Source of the DNA: Syntrophobacterales bacterium
GTDB lineage: Bacteria > Desulfobacterota > Syntrophobacteria > BM002
Direction of reading: 5' to 3'
DNA length: 7,151 bases
Assembly (NCBI GenBank): GCA_030613915.1
Contig: JAUWKY010000118.1
Location: 1 to 7,151 of the forward strand
Part shown: positions 1 to 5,236 of the stretch, piece by piece
How positions within the stretch are numbered: position 1 is the first letter of the stretch
Layout: each line of letters starts with the position of its first letter
Notes under the pieces: model-generated
Databases searched by the model: none
What the model was told of the DNA's origin: nothing
The model's input: the letters and a program-made list of their open reading frames with translations, nothing else
Made by a program: the position numbers and the translations under genes

Positions 1-232
1 ACACTTCCCGGCCTGCATATTTCACCGGGGGAACGGAGCCAGGATCGCGCCAAATAAAGCTTTTTTTCACAAGATAAATCTATACTTTTCTACCGACTTC
101 CCTCCTCTTTGTCAAGAGAAAAGGTTTTCAAGAGTCAGCCCAGTGGTGGTCTACAAACCGGGACTTTTACCTGCCTTGACACCAGGGCAAGGATTTCCTT
201 ATTCTGGGATGAACTGTACTATTGATGAAGCA

Positions 233-319
233 TTTTTTCGCAAGCGAAGCTTGCTCCTACAGAAATGCTGCTAATTGATACTCGACATGTAGGAGCAACC
301 TTTGGTTGCGATCAAAAAA
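233..319. repeat. Inverted pair of REP-like hairpins (REPIN/BIME-like doublet)
   Basis: Two copies of a palindromic element face each other. The minus-strand copy (238-261) and the plus-strand copy (288-311) both read TGTAGGAGC, then a 6-bp hairpin, then GA. The hairpin stems are GCAAGC/GCTTGC (240-245 with 249-254, 3-nt loop) and GCAACC/GGTTGC (295-300 with 304-309, loop TTT). They differ at one paired position by a compensatory G-C to C-G swap. The 11 bases 251-261 are also exactly complementary to 288-298, so the pair can form one large cruciform around a 26-nt spacer. Runs of six T (233-238) and six A (314-319) flank the pair symmetrically. A GTAG head followed by an imperfect palindrome is the hallmark of REP elements mobilised by RAYT (TnpA-REP) Y1 transposases. 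No transposase gene is present here. Confidence 0.7.
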
Positions 320-336
320 GTAATGGGCTAATTCAT

Positions 337-350
337 AGTAGTCAGTAGTA
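337..350. repeat. Two-unit heptanucleotide tandem repeat (AGTAGTM)
   Basis: AGTAGTC (337-343) is followed directly by AGTAGTA (344-350), differing only at the last base. Alone this could be chance. It is listed because it lies between the REP-like pair and a longer run of 7-bp units, and because the same period appears in other intergenic stretches of this window. Confidence 0.35.
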
Positions 351-384
351 TGATAGACTCGTTTCAATTTTTATCCTTATCAAT

Positions 385-447
385 GCTGAATTCTGACTCC
401 TGGATTTTAGTCCTTTGCCTTACGCCTTGTGCCTTGTACCTTGTGCC
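385..447. repeat. Degenerate heptanucleotide tandem repeat tract (NCTGRMT, then CCTTGTR)
   Basis: Three imperfect 7-bp units GCTGAAT, TCTGACT and CCTGGAT occupy 385-405. They are followed by a clearer array: CCTTTG (412-417, one base short), CCTTACG (418-424), CCTTGTG (425-431), CCTTGTA (432-438), CCTTGTG (439-445) and a trailing CC. The 7-bp period is incompatible with codon phase and the tract lies outside any gene. It resembles the short tandemly repeated heptanucleotide (STRR) sequences described in filamentous cyanobacteria in form only, not in sequence. Function is unknown. The CCTTGTR part is clear; the first three units are weaker. Confidence 0.65.
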
Positions 448-455
448 ATATGGCC

Positions 456-481
456 TTGGAACAGACTGTTTATTTTATAAA
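456..481 (+). promoter_or_regulatory. Weak candidate promoter for the LysR gene
   Basis: TATAAA at 476-481 matches five of six bases of the sigma70 -10 consensus and lies about 40 bp before the start codon. The best upstream partner, TTGGAA at 456-461, leaves only a 14-bp spacer, which is shorter than normal. The -10-like element is plausible but the -35 assignment is doubtful. Confidence 0.25.
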
Positions 482-491
482 CTCTAATGTT

Positions 492-505
492 CGTGGTTAA
501 CCACG
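492..505. promoter_or_regulatory. Perfect 14-bp palindrome, candidate operator of the LysR gene
   Basis: CGTGGTTAACCACG is identical to its own reverse complement. It ends one base before the Shine-Dalgarno-like AAGGA (507-511) and 13 bases before the LysR start codon. It is also just downstream of a -10-like TATAAA. LysR-type proteins bind dyad sites and often control their own gene, so an autoregulatory site is a reasonable inference. The usual LysR T-N11-A core is not obvious, so another dimeric regulator could be the ligand. Confidence 0.45.
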
Positions 506-518
506 CAAGGATTGTATT

Positions 519-1421
519 ATGGACCTGCGTCGACTAGAGGTCTTCTGCAAGATCTATGAACTGAAAAGCTTCTCTCGGGCGGGAGAGGCTTGTCTGCTCT
601 CTCAGCCCACTGTGAGCGAGCACATTCGCCATTTGGAGACTCATCTGGAGGTGCGGCTCTTTGATCGCCTTGGCCGGGAGGTGGTGCCCACCCGCGCTGG
701 TGAGATTCTCTATAATTACGCTCGCCGCATGCTCAATCTCAGACGAGAGGCAGGCCAGACTCTTGAACGTTACCGGGGAAAGATGTCTGGTGATCTGGAG
801 CTAGGCGGTAGCACCATACCCGGGCAGTACATCCTTCCCTCCCTCATTGGCCGCTTTAAGGTGAACTTCGTAGATATTTTCATAAAGCTCGTCATTGCCG
901 ATACTATGAAAATAACCAACATGGTCCTCGATGGTGGACTGGAGCTTGGAGTAGTCGGGGCTAAAATAAAGAACAACAAACTACAGTTCGACCAGCTGTT
1001 TGACGATGAACTCGTGCTGGCGGTGTCACCCGACCACCGTTGGGCGAAACGGTCAGCCATCAGGTTGGAAGAGCTTCCACAAGCCCCCTTCATCATGCGC
1101 GAGCACGGTTCGGGAACCAGGATGACGATGTTGGAGATTTTTGAGCAGGCAGGGTTCGACCCAAAAAAACTCAAGGTAGTGGCGGAGATGGGGAGCACCG
1201 ACGCCATCCGCCAAGCCATTAAGGCCAAGGTGGGAGTCTCGATTCTGTCGCACCGTGCAATTGCCGACGAACTGCAATTCGAGCAACTATGTCACATCCC
1301 CGTTAAAGGGCTTTCTCTTACCCGCCATTTCTATTTGGTCACTCACAACAAGCGCTCCAGATCACCGGTGGGCCAGGCCTTTGTGGATTACCTCATCGAG
1401 AATCGAGACAGCGGCACTTAG
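519..1421 (+). CDS. LysR-family transcriptional regulator, resembling the selenium-metabolism-associated group
   Basis: This 300-residue protein is full length for the LysR family. Residues 1-60 form the winged helix-turn-helix DNA-binding domain, with the recognition helix around SQPTVSEHIRHLE (28-40) and the wing near LFDRLGREVVPTRAG. A linker helix follows, then a periplasmic-binding-protein-like effector domain from about residue 92 to the end. The GSGTR motif (197-201) and the AIKAKVGVSILS stretch are typical of the CysB/CysL-like branch that senses small anions or metabolites. The start MDLRRLEVFCK(I/V)YELKSFSRAGEA and the GGSTIPG(Q/E)YILP segment match, from memory, regulators named 'selenium metabolism-associated' in anaerobic Desulfobacterota and Firmicutes. 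That label comes from gene context in other genomes and no selenium gene is visible here, so its target is unknown. The ATG start has AAGGA seven bases upstream, and a perfect palindrome precedes it. The gene is co-oriented with the rpmH operon but separated by 441 bp, so it is probably a separate transcript. Confidence 0.93.
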   Translation: MDLRRLEVFCKIYELKSFSRAGEACLLSQPTVSEHIRHLETHLEVRLFDRLGREVVPTRAGEILYNYARRMLNLRREAGQTLERYRGKMSGDLELGGSTIPGQYILPSLIGRFKVNFVDIFIKLVIADTMKITNMVLDGGLELGVVGAKIKNNKLQFDQLFDDELVLAVSPDHRWAKRSAIRLEELPQAPFIMREHGSGTRMTMLEIFEQAGFDPKKLKVVAEMGSTDAIRQAIKAKVGVSILSHRAIADELQFEQLCHIPVKGLSLTRHFYLVTHNKRSRSPVGQAFVDYLIENRDSGT

Positions 1422-1426
1422 CCGCT
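1410..1426 (+). terminator. Short hairpin over the LysR stop codon, weak terminator candidate
   Basis: GCGGC (1411-1415) and GCCGC (1421-1425) pair around a 5-nt loop, and A1410 with T1426 adds a sixth pair. The LysR stop codon is partly in the loop. The downstream sequence TTGTCCGTTGT is only mildly T-rich, with no true U tract, so intrinsic termination here would be inefficient at best. Confidence 0.25.
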
Positions 1427-1439
1427 TGTCCGTTGTCCG
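1426..1439. repeat. Heptanucleotide tandem repeat, TTGTCCG x2
   Basis: Two exact copies of TTGTCCG lie end to end directly after the LysR gene. This is the first of five different 7-bp tandem repeats in the 1422-1694 stretch. Confidence 0.55.
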
Positions 1440-1471
1440 TGGCTGAATATTATTATTGAATTTTCCCACGT

Positions 1472-1485
1472 CATTTCGCATTTCG
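1472..1485. repeat. Heptanucleotide tandem repeat, CATTTCG x2
   Basis: Two exact copies of CATTTCG occur at 1472-1478 and 1479-1485, followed by AAATT. The sequence is unrelated to the neighbouring heptamers but has the same period. Confidence 0.5.
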
Positions 1486-1523
1486 AAATTATCTCCTCAT
1501 GTTCTATGCCAGATGCTTCTTTT

Positions 1524-1621
1524 CGTCTCGCCCGACCTCCCGTCTCGCCAGTCTCGCTGGCTTGCGCAATGTGCATTGTCCCTCCGACCTCTGACTTCTG
1601 ACCTCTAATCTCCGTCTCGCC
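1524..1621. repeat. Dispersed 9-mer CGTCTCGCC, three copies
   Basis: CGTCTCGCC occurs exactly at 1524-1532, 1541-1549 and 1613-1621, and a partial copy GTCTCGC lies at 1551-1557. The copies are separated by irregular spacers, unlike the strict tandem heptamers between and around them. Function is unknown. Confidence 0.5.
1583..1610. repeat. Heptanucleotide tandem repeat, TCTGACC-like x4
   Basis: Four consecutive 7-bp units read TCCGACC, TCTGACT, TCTGACC and TCTAATC, and TCCGTCT (1611-1617) could be a decayed fifth. The units share a TCNGACY consensus. Read on the minus strand, such arrays remain open in all frames and give artificial peptides such as RGQKSEVGG, so apparent reading frames here should not be taken as genes. 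Confidence 0.65.
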
Positions 1622-1656
1622 GTTTCTCCGCGTCGTTTCTCTCCTGCCCGATGCCT

Positions 1657-1694
1657 TCCGAAATCCGAAATCCGAAATCCCACATCTCACATCT
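1657..1694. repeat. Two adjoining heptanucleotide arrays, TCCGAAA x3.4 and CACATCT x2
   Basis: TCCGAAA is repeated exactly at 1657-1663, 1664-1670 and 1671-1677, with a partial fourth copy TCC at 1678-1680. The next base begins a second array, CACATCT at 1681-1687 and 1688-1694. Two unrelated 7-bp units thus abut without a gap. The second array ends about 20 bp upstream of the -35 element of the rpmH promoter. Confidence 0.75.
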
Positions 1695-1713
1695 GTTTAA
1701 TATCCCTTAGCAC

Positions 1714-1743
1714 TTGACAAAACCTCATCTATGTGTTTATTAA
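1714..1743 (+). promoter_or_regulatory. Sigma70-type promoter of the rpmH operon
   Basis: A perfect -35 box TTGACA (1714-1719) is followed after 18 bp by TATTAA (1738-1743), which matches four of six bases of the -10 consensus. Transcription would start near 1750, giving a leader of about 110 nt before rpmH. It is the best promoter-like sequence in the window and stands directly upstream of a gene that is usually strongly expressed. The next genes have no comparably good promoter ahead of them, so it may serve the whole operon. Confidence 0.6.
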
Positions 1744-1785
1744 AAACGCCTTTATGGTCATATTTGCGCCCGCTCTGAGCATTTC

Positions 1786-1797
1786 CCTTTGCAAAGG
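1786..1797. repeat. 12-bp perfect palindrome in the rpmH leader
   Basis: CCTTTGCAAAGG is identical to its reverse complement and lies in the predicted 5' untranslated leader between the promoter and rpmH. It is not followed by a T tract, so it is not a terminator. It could be a regulatory dyad, or chance. Confidence 0.3.
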
Positions 1798-1862
1798 CAG
1801 ACATACAACAGCCGTCATCGGAGTGGGACAGAACAAGCGGCTCATAACGGAATAGTAAAACA

Positions 1863-1997
1863 ATGAAACGGACGTATCAGCCAAGCAATACCCGGAGGAA
1901 AAGGACCCATGGTTTTCTGGTCCGCATGCGCAAAAAGTCGGGCCGGAAAGTAATTAGCCGCAGAAGGGCAAAGGGGAGGAAAAGGCTCGCCGTCTGA
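1863..1997 (+). CDS. rpmH: 50S ribosomal protein L34
   Basis: This 44-residue, highly basic protein is a structural component of the large ribosomal subunit that binds 23S rRNA. The translation opens [20 protein letters not shown] and ends [12 protein letters not shown], which is the near-invariant L34 signature, and 44 residues is the usual length. The ATG has only a weak Shine-Dalgarno (CGGA at 1848-1851, about 11 nt upstream), but no other start fits. It is the first gene of the operon, preceded by a promoter at 1714-1743, and is followed by rnpA after 55 bp. The rpmH-rnpA order is conserved across most bacteria. Confidence 0.97.
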   Translation: MKRTYQPSNTRRKRTHGFLVRMRKKSGRKVISRRRAKGRKRLAV

Positions 1998-2052
1998 AGA
2001 TTTGGGACGGAATTGCACGAGTCAGGGAAACAAGATTTTGCCCAGGATCCGT

Positions 2053-2424
2053 ATGGTAGCGTCGGCTCCGTTATTAAAAAGACGATTCTCTTTCAGGAGA
2101 CACGAACGGTTGCGACGCCGGAAGGATTATGAGCTTGCCTTCCGCCACGGAAGCCGTCGCCATACTCAAAACTTCACCATCATCCTGCGGCCAAATGGAC
2201 TGAAGTTTTCCCGTCTGGGGGTCACTGTTGGCAAGAAGGTAGGGAACGCAGTCAAGCGAAATCGAGTTAAACGCTGCCTTCGCGAGTTTTTTCGTTTACA
2301 TAAGCACAAGTTGCCACCATCACATGACTTGGTGATAGTAGCTAAAAAAGACGCGGCAACGCTTGCTTATAACGACGTGCGCGAAGAATTAGCGGCCGTG
2401 CTAGTTAGAAACAACTGCATATGA
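2053..2424 (+). CDS. rnpA: Ribonuclease P protein component
   Basis: This is the 123-residue basic protein subunit that binds the catalytic RNase P RNA and the 5' leader of precursor tRNAs. The family's RNR signature is at residues 61-74 (KKVGNAVKRNRVKR), preceded by the FTIILRPN and LGVTVGKK beta strands and followed by LREFFR and DLVIVAKK. The usual N-terminal motif appears as FSFRRHERLRRRKDYELAFRHG (residues 12-33, matched in pieces to the family). I chose the ATG at 2053 because AGGA lies at 2044-2047 with a 5-nt spacer. A TTG at 2002 would add 17 residues without family resemblance and has no suitably spaced Shine-Dalgarno. The stop overlaps the yidD start as ATGA, indicating translational coupling. 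Confidence 0.95.
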   Translation: MVASAPLLKRRFSFRRHERLRRRKDYELAFRHGSRRHTQNFTIILRPNGLKFSRLGVTVGKKVGNAVKRNRVKRCLREFFRLHKHKLPPSHDLVIVAKKDAATLAYNDVREELAAVLVRNNCI

Positions 2425-2642
2425 TCAAAGCATTTTTTCTCGCCTGTATTCGAGCTTACCAACTCTTAATTTCGCCATGGACAAGCCCGTCCTGCCGTTT
2501 TACTCCCACGTGTTCTGAATTTGCTCACCAGGCCATTACCACATTCGGTGTGGGCCGAGGCCTGGCACTTGCCTCCCGACGCCTTTTGCGTTGCCATCCG
2601 TTTCATGCTGGCGGTTACGACCCGATTGATAACCACCGGTGA
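2421..2642 (+). CDS. yidD: Membrane protein insertion efficiency factor YidD
   Basis: This 73-residue protein belongs to the YidD family, small inner-membrane-associated proteins that assist YidC-dependent insertion of membrane proteins. Residues 1-19 form an amphipathic, hydrophobic N-terminal segment (FFLACIRAYQLLISP). The three family cysteines are present: C25 and C31 in CRFTPTCSEFA, and C58 in RCHPFHAGGYDPI. The usual FLGP before the first Cys is replaced by WTSPS, a minor variation. The ATG overlaps the rnpA stop by four bases, the common arrangement. A 143-bp gap then separates it from yidC. Confidence 0.95.
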   Translation: MIKAFFLACIRAYQLLISPWTSPSCRFTPTCSEFAHQAITTFGVGRGLALASRRLLRCHPFHAGGYDPIDNHR

Positions 2643-2785
2643 CCAGAAGACTTCTATGCCCGTCACTCAGGTGAGCGATAGTGGTTATCTCTGCTCTGGT
2701 TCAGCCCGGATTCAAAGGGCTGGTCCATAAATGTACTTGAATTGACTGTGCCGAACTTTCTCATCTGTGGCAGGAGCTGTATAGT
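2643..2785. other. Intergenic gap between yidD and yidC
   Basis: This 143-bp gap is large for a junction that is usually tight. It contains a hairpin with CAGCCC (2702-2707) pairing GGGCTG (2717-2722) around a 9-nt loop, without a following T tract. It also contains a -35-like TTGACT (2742-2747) with no acceptable -10 at normal spacing. The yidC Shine-Dalgarno AGGAG is at 2772-2776. I see no small gene. Confidence 0.4.
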
Positions 2786-4459
2786 ATGGAAAAACGCGTC
2801 TTGTTGGCGATAGTGCTCTCCATCATCGTGCTGGTTTTGTGGGAGAAGTTTTTCGTCCCGAAAAGGCAACCGGCTCCACCCAGTACCTCACCTGCGGTTG
2901 AGCAGGTTCCTCCGGCCCCAACCAAGCCTGACCAGGCAAAACCTACGGTTCCTAAAATCCCCACAAGTGAAGCTCCCGCACCCTCGACACCTTCTTTCCC
3001 AGCTCCGGCTGCTCACACAGGTAGGGACGTGAGGGTAGAAACCCCGCTCTACCGTGCGGTGTTTACGGAAACCGGCGCGCGGCTTAAGAGTTTTGTTCTT
3101 AAACGCTATCGGGAAACCATAGAGGAGGATTCGCCGGGGAAGGAACTGGTCAAGACGAGCAGGATCGAGGATTTGCCCCTGGCATTCAATTTTGTGGATC
3201 GCCCGGTCGCAGCGCTGAACTTGGCCCCTTATGTGGCCGATAGCAAAACATCTGTGACGGTCAGCGAGGGTCAAAACCACACACTTACCTTCAGCTACGA
3301 AGCACCAGGCTGGTTGCGCATTACTCGTCAGTACCATTTCGTTGCGGACAGCTACCTGATCGATCTCTCCGTGAGCGTTGAGAACTTGGGCGACCCTTGG
3401 GAAAATGCCCCCACTCTCAGCCTCATTAGCCTGCCCCTCTCCGCCGGGGGCGGAAGCCGCTACACCTTTCAAGGGCCCTCTCTTTTGGTAAACAATGAAT
3501 TGGAGGAAGTGAAATTTAAAAAAATCAAAGGGGAAGAAAAATTTCCTGGTCCCATTGATTGGGTTGCCTACACTGGCCAGTATTTCATCATGGCTCTGCT
3601 ACCTGTGAACCTAACTCCCAATCATGCTCAACTTGAAGCCCTGGATCCAGCCACCCAGATGGTGGGGGTTACCTTAATTGGCCCTAAAATAGCTCTTCAA
3701 CCCGGAGTCCAACAGCAATTTAACTACAAGCTTTACCTCGGGCCCAAGGAGGTAAACACTCTGAAAGCCGCTGACCCCAGGCTTGCCAAAGCGGTTAATT
3801 TTGGTTGGTTTGATATCATTGCGCAACCACTGCTTGTCTGTCTGAAGTTCTTCAACCGCTATCTCCACAACTACGGGTACGCTATCATCTTACTAACCCT
3901 GCTCATTAAGCTTCTTTTCTGGCCACTCACCCATAAGAGCTATGTGTCCATGAAGGCAATGAAGAAACTTCAGCCAAAAATGCAAAAAATAAGGGAAAAA
4001 TATAAAGATGACAAAGAAAAGATGAACCAAGAGGTCATGCAAATGTACCGGACCCATAAGGTAAACCCCATAGGAGGCTGTTTGCCTATGGTCTTGCAGA
4101 TTCCGGTCTTCTTTGCCTTATATCGGCTGCTCTATAGCTCCATAGCCATTCGTCATGCTCCCTTCCTCTGGTGGATTAATGATCTGGCGGCGCCGGATCG
4201 GTTCCCGATTGGAGTCCAAATCCCTTATCTCGGTGACGGACTTCCTATACTGACCGTGCTTATGGGCGTGTCCATGTTTGCCCAACAGAAGATGTCACCC
4301 ACCGGCGGTGACCCCAAGATGGAGAAGATGATGATGATGATGCCTGTGGTCTTCACCGTCTTTTTTGTGAACTTTCCAAGCGGTCTGGTACTTTACTGGC
4401 TGGTCAACAACATTTTGTCCGTTGGTCAACAGTATTACATCAACAAAAAAACAGCCTGA
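2786..4459 (+). CDS. yidC: Membrane protein insertase YidC (Oxa1 family)
   Basis: This 557-residue inner-membrane insertase folds and inserts proteins alone or with SecYEG. An N-terminal transmembrane anchor (about residues 5-20) is followed by a Pro/Ala-rich linker (about 29-77) and a periplasmic beta-supersandwich domain (about 80-335). The conserved Oxa1 core begins near FGWFDIIAQPLL (339 on). Transmembrane helix 2 contains YAIILLTLLIKLLFWPLTH. Its Lys375 occupies the place of the groove arginine of E. coli (R366), so positive charge is kept. The cytoplasmic coiled-coil hairpin (MKKLQPKMQKIREKYKDDKE), VNPIGGCLPMVLQIPVFFALY and FPSGLVLYWLVNN are all classic. A run of five Met, coded by five ATG triplets (4328-4342), precedes helix 5. 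AGGAG lies nine bases before the ATG. The full-length form with a periplasmic domain indicates a Gram-negative host. Confidence 0.98.
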   Translation: MEKRVLLAIVLSIIVLVLWEKFFVPKRQPAPPSTSPAVEQVPPAPTKPDQAKPTVPKIPTSEAPAPSTPSFPAPAAHTGRDVRVETPLYRAVFTETGARLKSFVLKRYRETIEEDSPGKELVKTSRIEDLPLAFNFVDRPVAALNLAPYVADSKTSVTVSEGQNHTLTFSYEAPGWLRITRQYHFVADSYLIDLSVSVENLGDPWENAPTLSLISLPLSAGGGSRYTFQGPSLLVNNELEEVKFKKIKGEEKFPGPIDWVAYTGQYFIMALLPVNLTPNHAQLEALDPATQMVGVTLIGPKIALQPGVQQQFNYKLYLGPKEVNTLKAADPRLAKAVNFGWFDIIAQPLLVCLKFFNRYLHNYGYAIILLTLLIKLLFWPLTHKSYVSMKAMKKLQPKMQKIREKYKDDKEKMNQEVMQMYRTHKVNPIGGCLPMVLQIPVFFALYRLLYSSIAIRHAPFLWWINDLAAPDRFPIGVQIPYLGDGLPILTVLMGVSMFAQQKMSPTGGDPKMEKMMMMMPVVFTVFFVNFPSGLVLYWLVNNILSVGQQYYINKKTA

Positions 4460-4527
4460 TTGTGTCTACTGTTGACTGTTACTGAGAGCATATTTTACTG
4501 TTCGGTTTGTGTATTGCGGAGGAAACC
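4460..4527. repeat. yidC-jag spacer with ACTGTTG-type repeat
   Basis: In this 68-bp spacer ACTGTTG (4468-4474) is followed by ACTGTT and then ACTG (4475-4484), and another ACTGTT begins at 4497. The step is 7 and then 6 bases, so it is a less exact member of the heptamer-repeat pattern seen around the LysR gene. The jag Shine-Dalgarno GGAGG lies at 4518-4522. Confidence 0.35.
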
Positions 4528-5199
4528 ATGTCTACCATGGAAATAGAGGAAAAATCAGTTGAGGAGGCCATTGAAACGGCTTGTCAACGTCTAAACCTTA
4601 CTGCGGACCAGCTGAAAATTGAAATTGTTTCCCAAGGCTCATCCGGCATCTTCGGCATTGGTACCAGAAAAGCAAAGATCCTGGTGTCTCCAAAAGAATC
4701 CAGCGATGATACTTCACTTGAAGAAGCGAGAGAAATTCTGGAAAACATTCTGGCCCACATCCAGGTTCCAACCACTGTGCAAGCTACTTGGGCGGAAGAC
4801 CGGATCAAATTGGACATATCGAGCAACGGCTCCGGCCTGCTCATAGGAAAGCGCGGCCAGACCCTCCAATCTTTGCAGTTTATTGTCAACAAGATTTACA
4901 ACCGGCAAGCATCCAAGAAGGCCCACATTGTTGTTGATACAGAAAATTATCGGGAGAGGAGACGCAAGGCCCTTACCGAGGTGGCTCTGAATTTGGGAAA
5001 CCGCGCTAAGAAATCTGGCAAACCGGCAGCCAGCAGCCCCCTCAGCTCCCACGACCGCCGCATCATTCACCTGGCCTTAAAGGACGATCGCAAAGTGCGG
5101 ACCCAAAGCAAGGGGGATGGGGCCTTGCGTAAAGTGGTGGTCTTTCCCGTGAGAAAAGAACACTCTGGAGAAAAACAGACCACTTCACGTAACTCATAG
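4528..5199 (+). CDS. jag: Jag/KhpB RNA-binding protein (Jag-N, KH and R3H domains)
   Basis: This 223-residue protein has the complete Jag layout. The N-terminal Jag-N domain (about 4-54) includes SGIFGIGTRKAKILV. A type II KH domain has its RNA-binding GxxG loop as GKRG at 107-110 in LLIGKRGQTLQSLQ. A C-terminal R3H domain (about 150-212) contains R177-x3-H181 in DRRIIHLAL. Family members bind RNA, work with KhpA in Firmicutes and affect cell-envelope growth; the role in Gram-negatives is poorly known. It commonly sits between yidC and mnmE, as here. I chose the ATG at 4528 because GGAGG lies five bases upstream. A TTG at 4507 would add seven residues with no Shine-Dalgarno, and the ATG at 4537 is too far from the site. 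The tail after residue 210 is polar and low in complexity. Confidence 0.95.
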   Translation: MSTMEIEEKSVEEAIETACQRLNLTADQLKIEIVSQGSSGIFGIGTRKAKILVSPKESSDDTSLEEAREILENILAHIQVPTTVQATWAEDRIKLDISSNGSGLLIGKRGQTLQSLQFIVNKIYNRQASKKAHIVVDTENYRERRRKALTEVALNLGNRAKKSGKPAASSPLSSHDRRIIHLALKDDRKVRTQSKGDGALRKVVVFPVRKEHSGEKQTTSRNS

Positions 5200-5236
5200 G
5201 CCCAACCTCCATCCGGGCCCAGTGGTTCCGGGAGCA

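Larger units (their letters stand above)
1..518. other. Gene-free stretch upstream of the LysR gene
   Basis: I see no supportable coding region here on either strand. The stretch is fairly AT-rich and contains, in order, featureless sequence (1-232), an inverted pair of REP-like hairpins (233-319), degenerate 7-bp tandem repeats (337-447), an AT-rich patch (about 468-490) and a 14-bp palindrome (492-505) just before the LysR ribosome binding site. The first 60 bases may be the tail of an intergenic region behind a gene outside the window, but nothing shows which gene. Confidence 0.6.

Noticed and set aside
174..192. CCTTG...CAAGG inverted repeat as terminator of an upstream gene
   Set aside because: It has only a 5-bp stem and no T tract, and no upstream coding end can be identified.
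371..379. DnaA-box-like TTATCCTTA
   Set aside because: It has two mismatches to TTATCCACA and there is no cluster of further boxes nearby, so there is no support for an origin.
770..1228. Open frame on the minus strand inside the LysR gene (152 residues)
   Set aside because: It is fully antisense to a clear full-length LysR effector domain, and its Ser-rich composition is typical of a shadow frame.
1418..1690. Open frame on the minus strand giving a 90-residue basic peptide
   Set aside because: It runs through the heptamer arrays. Tandem 7-bp repeats without stops stay open in all frames, and the peptide contains the typical artefact strings of such repeats (ISDFGF, RGQKSEVG). It has no family resemblance.
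2702..2722. Hairpin after yidD as an intrinsic terminator
   Set aside because: The stem is only 6 bp with a 9-nt loop and there is no T tract after it. The operon appears to continue into yidC.
2737..2785. Possible internal promoter before yidC (TTGAAT or TTGACT with TATAGT at 2780-2785)
   Set aside because: TATAGT abuts the start codon and has no -35 at proper spacing, and the -35-like boxes have no -10 at 16-18 bp.
2888..3472. Long open frame on the minus strand inside yidC (194 residues)
   Set aside because: It is antisense to the Pro-rich linker and periplasmic domain of a certain yidC. It has no recognisable domain and its codons are explained by the sense gene.
4328..4342. (ATG)5 run as a microsatellite or contingency repeat
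   Set aside because: It encodes a Met-rich stretch before the last helices of YidC, which is common in this family. A trinucleotide repeat would not shift the frame.
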